From: Deltaproteobacteria bacterium
GTDB taxonomy: Bacteria > Desulfobacterota > GWC2-55-46 > DRQE01
Direction of reading: 5' to 3'
Length of the DNA stretch: 7,516 bases
NCBI GenBank assembly: GCA_030636245.1
Contig: DAOVXI010000088.1
Location: 1-7,516, forward strand
Made by a program: the position numbers and the translations under genes. Shown in pieces: positions 5,591-7,516 of the stretch. The notes under the pieces were generated by a model, which ran no database searches, was not told the origin of the DNA, and worked only from the letters and a program-made list of their open reading frames with translations. How positions within the stretch are numbered: the first letter of the stretch is position 1; every line of letters starts with the position of its first letter.

Positions 5591-6391
5591 TTAGAACTTA
5601 GGCTGATCACCGGACTTGGACTCACTGTGACAGCGCTGACAGTTCTCAAAGCCTTTTGCCTGGAAAGCGACCTTTCCGTGGCATTTTCCACAGAACTCAC
5701 CCTTCCAGATCTTGTACATATTTATGTCATTTGTGCCTCTTGCCGGAATAAATATAGCCGGATGACAGGTTTCACAGTTAAAAAGGTCTGTGTGTAACTC
5801 ATGTGAGTACTTAACATCGGCCATGAGAACATCGTTTATCTCAAATATAATTTCTCGATCAAAGGTCAAGGAAGGCGGTGCATCAGGGTCCAGAGAGTCT
5901 ACAGGAGTTATCATTCCCTGGTCCTTTGCGGCGACCCAATCGGGATAACCGTACTTATCTGTTGGCACACCACGTAAAGCTATCGGTATACTGGCTCTTG
6001 TGCGTTGCTCAGGCGCTATCCATGGATCCGGAACATCAGTATCGCCTATCTTTCCGACACGGCCCGATTCATCGATAAGCTCTTCAGCTATCGGTGCCTC
6101 ATCTTTATCAAGAAACTCCCCGCTCTCAGCAAGGCGCCTTTTTAACTCTTCTGCCTGTTTTTTCTTAGTAGCCGCAGCGACCTTGCCTTCTTCGACCCTG
6201 GCTTCCATCTTAGCCTGAGCTTCATCAGTATCAAAAGCAGCCGAACCGGTATGGTAATAAGGAATGCTTTCAAGGCCTTTGACATCACCCTCAAGTGATT
6301 CTTCAGGCTTGGGTTCAAGCACGGTACATCCGAGGCCAACAACTAACAACAAGACAAGTAAAGCAGATACCTTATCTTTTGCTGTTATCAT
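5591..6391 (-). CDS. Triheme c7-type cytochrome lipoprotein
   Basis: This is a predicted membrane-anchored, exported electron carrier of 266 residues. A hydrophobic N-terminus (about 9-21) ends in GLGC, giving a likely lipidated Cys22. Residues about 55-108 are rich in Lys, Glu and Ala and look helical or coiled-coil. A segment with RGVPTDKYGYPDWVAA (about 140-155) leads to the haem domain (about 180-256). That domain has SHELH (His197, His200) as likely distal ligands, and CETCH (206-210), CGKCH (234-238) and CQRCH (251-255) as haem sites. The pattern GEFCGKCHGKVAF fits the c(7)-type triheme domain family known from Geobacter-like bacteria. Its ATG overlaps the stop of the NHL gene by 4 bp (ATGA), so the two are translationally coupled. 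A weak AGG lies upstream. The electron partner is unknown; the upstream multiheme cytochrome is the obvious candidate. Confidence 0.9.
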   Translation of the reverse strand: MITAKDKVSALLVLLLVVGLGCTVLEPKPEESLEGDVKGLESIPYYHTGSAAFDTDEAQAKMEARVEEGKVAAATKKKQAEELKRRLAESGEFLDKDEAPIAEELIDESGRVGKIGDTDVPDPWIAPEQRTRASIPIALRGVPTDKYGYPDWVAAKDQGMITPVDSLDPDAPPSLTFDREIIFEINDVLMADVKYSHELHTDLFNCETCHPAIFIPARGTNDINMYKIWKGEFCGKCHGKVAFQAKGFENCQRCHSESKSGDQPKF

Positions 6392-7326
6392 TTTACAACC
6401 TGAACCCTTTCTGAGTCACTGACATAAATCCTATTGGTCGAATCTATCAACAGATATGTTGGGTGCACAAATTGTCCAAGATTGTATCCTTTATCTCCTA
6501 TCGTATATAAATAGGCTCCCTTTGGACTAAATACCTTTATGTCAGCAGCGACACGGTCTAGCACATGAATTTTGCCATCACTGTCTATGTCTATACTCAC
6601 AGGCATAATAAGCGGTGAATCCTTGTGCCCTTTTATCTTTAAAAGCAGCTTACCGTTATCCTTAAAGACATATATGGTCTTACCGAGAGAATCTACCGAG
6701 TATACCTTGCCGTCACTACCCACGCGCACATCCGAGAAACCCATAAAGTCAGTATCATTACTGGTATAGCTGCGTTTATACTTGCCATCCTTACTGATAA
6801 CTAGAATACATTTATTTATAGAGTCAGCTATAAAGATATTTTCATCCGGTCCTATGGCTATCGCTTTCGGAAATGTTCGTTTATACTTTGATGGCATACC
6901 GGTAATCACCCATGGGGTAATGATCTTATCCTTTACGTTCACGATCCTTATGTCAGCATTCCCGGCGTCAAGAACGTAAAACACTCCTTCACTTGTCTTA
7001 ACTAGACCGGTAGGAATGGATAGGTCCTTATGCGACAACTCTGAGAGATAAAGAAGCTCTTGTCCAAAAGAAACAAGACGTCTGTTGCCGGCATCAGCGG
7101 CATATAACCACTTTTTATTTTCATCGAGGAATATAGCCTTTATATCCCTTAACCTACCGACATAATCATCACCCGCTATAACAAAGTCAACATTAGCGCT
7201 CTTATTCTCCGCACTGGCCGGGATCGTCAACACAACGAATACCATCACTACCACAGCAGGTTTGATCGCTGACAAGATATTCCTGAGTATACTTTGAACT
7301 AATCGAGTTGGTGACATTGTACGCAT
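6388..7326 (-). CDS. Exported NHL-repeat beta-propeller protein
   Basis: This is a 312-residue protein with a long signal peptide: basic start, hydrophobic core AVVVMVFVVLTIPASA (about 24-39), and a likely cut after Ala39. It acts in the periplasm or outside the cell. The mature part shows six NHL-like blades, at about 58-99, 104-140, 152-188, 196-230, 241-275 and 287-312, each with the pattern of a hydrophobic strand, D/N-G, then (I/V)(Y/F)xxD, such as GKVYSVDSLGKTIYVF. The protein ends in the last blade, so the N-terminal strand (DFVIAG) may close the ring. It has no CxxCH, so it binds no c-type haem and is probably a scaffold or binding partner. The ATG at 7326 has GGGAG eight bases upstream; Met4 is too distant. 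It overlaps the upstream cytochrome by 28 bp and the downstream triheme gene by 4 bp. The ligand is unknown. Confidence 0.85.
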   Translation of the reverse strand: MRTMSPTRLVQSILRNILSAIKPAVVVMVFVVLTIPASAENKSANVDFVIAGDDYVGRLRDIKAIFLDENKKWLYAADAGNRRLVSFGQELLYLSELSHKDLSIPTGLVKTSEGVFYVLDAGNADIRIVNVKDKIITPWVITGMPSKYKRTFPKAIAIGPDENIFIADSINKCILVISKDGKYKRSYTSNDTDFMGFSDVRVGSDGKVYSVDSLGKTIYVFKDNGKLLLKIKGHKDSPLIMPVSIDIDSDGKIHVLDRVAADIKVFSPKGAYLYTIGDKGYNLGQFVHPTYLLIDSTNRIYVSDSERVQVVK

Positions 7327-7516
7327 AGGTCAATCTCCCAATCAAAATATAATAACTTTTCATTATTTGTTCCCATAGGATTATGACATGTATAACAAGT
7401 CACAAGGAACTTAGAACGCGGGTCAATAATACCCTCGCCAACCGGATGAGTGAAGGCACCCTGATCCGGATGACAACTTTGAGACGAGCAAGTATCCACG
7501 CCTGTCTTCATAAAGA
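7299..7516 (-). CDS. C-terminal end of a multiheme c-type cytochrome (partial, 5' end outside window)
   Basis: The frame continues past the right edge. The first visible ATG (7511) is probably an internal Met: the frame is open upstream of it to the edge, only five bases remain, and no Shine-Dalgarno is seen. About 72 codons are visible. Counting from that Met, there are three haem attachment motifs: CSSQSCH (8-14, a CX4CH variant as in tetrahaem cytochrome c3), CYTCH (39-43) and CVQCH (63-67), the last just before the stop. THPVGEG (His22) is a likely distal ligand, and the TCHNPMG to CVQCH arrangement resembles paired-CXXCH cytochrome domains. It should be an exported electron carrier. Its end overlaps the NHL gene by 28 bp, so the two are likely in one operon. 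Total haem number cannot be read from this window. Confidence 0.85.
   Translation of the reverse strand, partial: FMKTGVDTCSSQSCHPDQGAFTHPVGEGIIDPRSKFLVTCYTCHNPMGTNNEKLLYFDWEIDLCVQCHQLD
7335..7339 (-). promoter_or_regulatory. Shine-Dalgarno deciding the NHL protein start
   Basis: GGGAG (7339-7335) lies eight bases before the ATG at 7326 and seventeen before the in-frame ATG at 7317, favouring the first. It falls inside the coding end of the upstream cytochrome. Confidence 0.65.

Noticed and set aside
4915..5797. Two plus-strand open frames antisense to the HD-GYP gene and the triheme cytochrome gene
   Set aside because: Both mirror well-supported genes. The second (5381-5797) crosses the spacer but starts at TTG without a Shine-Dalgarno and has no protein-like pattern.
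5878..6342. Overlapping frames on both strands within the triheme cytochrome gene
   Set aside because: The real frame carries the lipobox and three haem motifs; the others have no signature and are shadows.

Overview
The window looks like chromosomal DNA of an anaerobic or respiratory diderm bacterium. Three things suggest this: the rplU-rpmA-obgE-proB-proA gene order known from Desulfobacterota-type genomes such as Geobacter, a c7-type triheme lipoprotein, and an exported NHL beta-propeller beside a multiheme cytochrome. Base composition is moderate and ATA and AGA codons are common. Desulfobacterota or Nitrospirota is my best guess. The sequence alone does not settle the phylum.

All eight recognisable genes lie on the minus strand, so transcription runs from high to low coordinates. 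At the right edge (7516 to 5591) is a tightly packed electron-transfer group: the 3' end of a multiheme c-type cytochrome, a secreted six-bladed NHL propeller, and a triheme c7-type lipoprotein. The genes overlap by 28 bp and 4 bp. A 157-bp spacer follows (5434-5590), dense in AGTGTA-type repeats and holding a possible promoter. It leads to a response regulator with an HD-GYP cyclic-di-GMP phosphodiesterase output (5433-4411), closed by a clear intrinsic terminator (4361-4337).

A strong sigma-70-like promoter (4290-4261) with an A/T-rich upstream tract then drives the ribosomal protein genes rplU and rpmA. rpmA starts with TTG, and the rplU stop codon lies inside the rpmA Shine-Dalgarno. Between rpmA and obgE is an intrinsic terminator whose T-tract ends a few bases before the obgE ATG, and that ATG has no visible Shine-Dalgarno. 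obgE, proB and proA follow closely: obgE and proB overlap by 20 bp, and proB and proA are 23 bp apart. ProB and ProA perform the first two steps of proline synthesis. Obg is a ribosome-assembly GTPase, fitting its place beside L21 and L27.

At the left edge, the end of an unidentified plus-strand gene meets proA tail to tail, and the two stop codons share a single TTAA. No large gene-free stretch exists; the longest spacers are about 160-180 bp and are described below. The main points for a second look are the terminator against the obgE start, the repeat cluster before the HD-GYP gene, and the cytochrome/NHL/c7 module.
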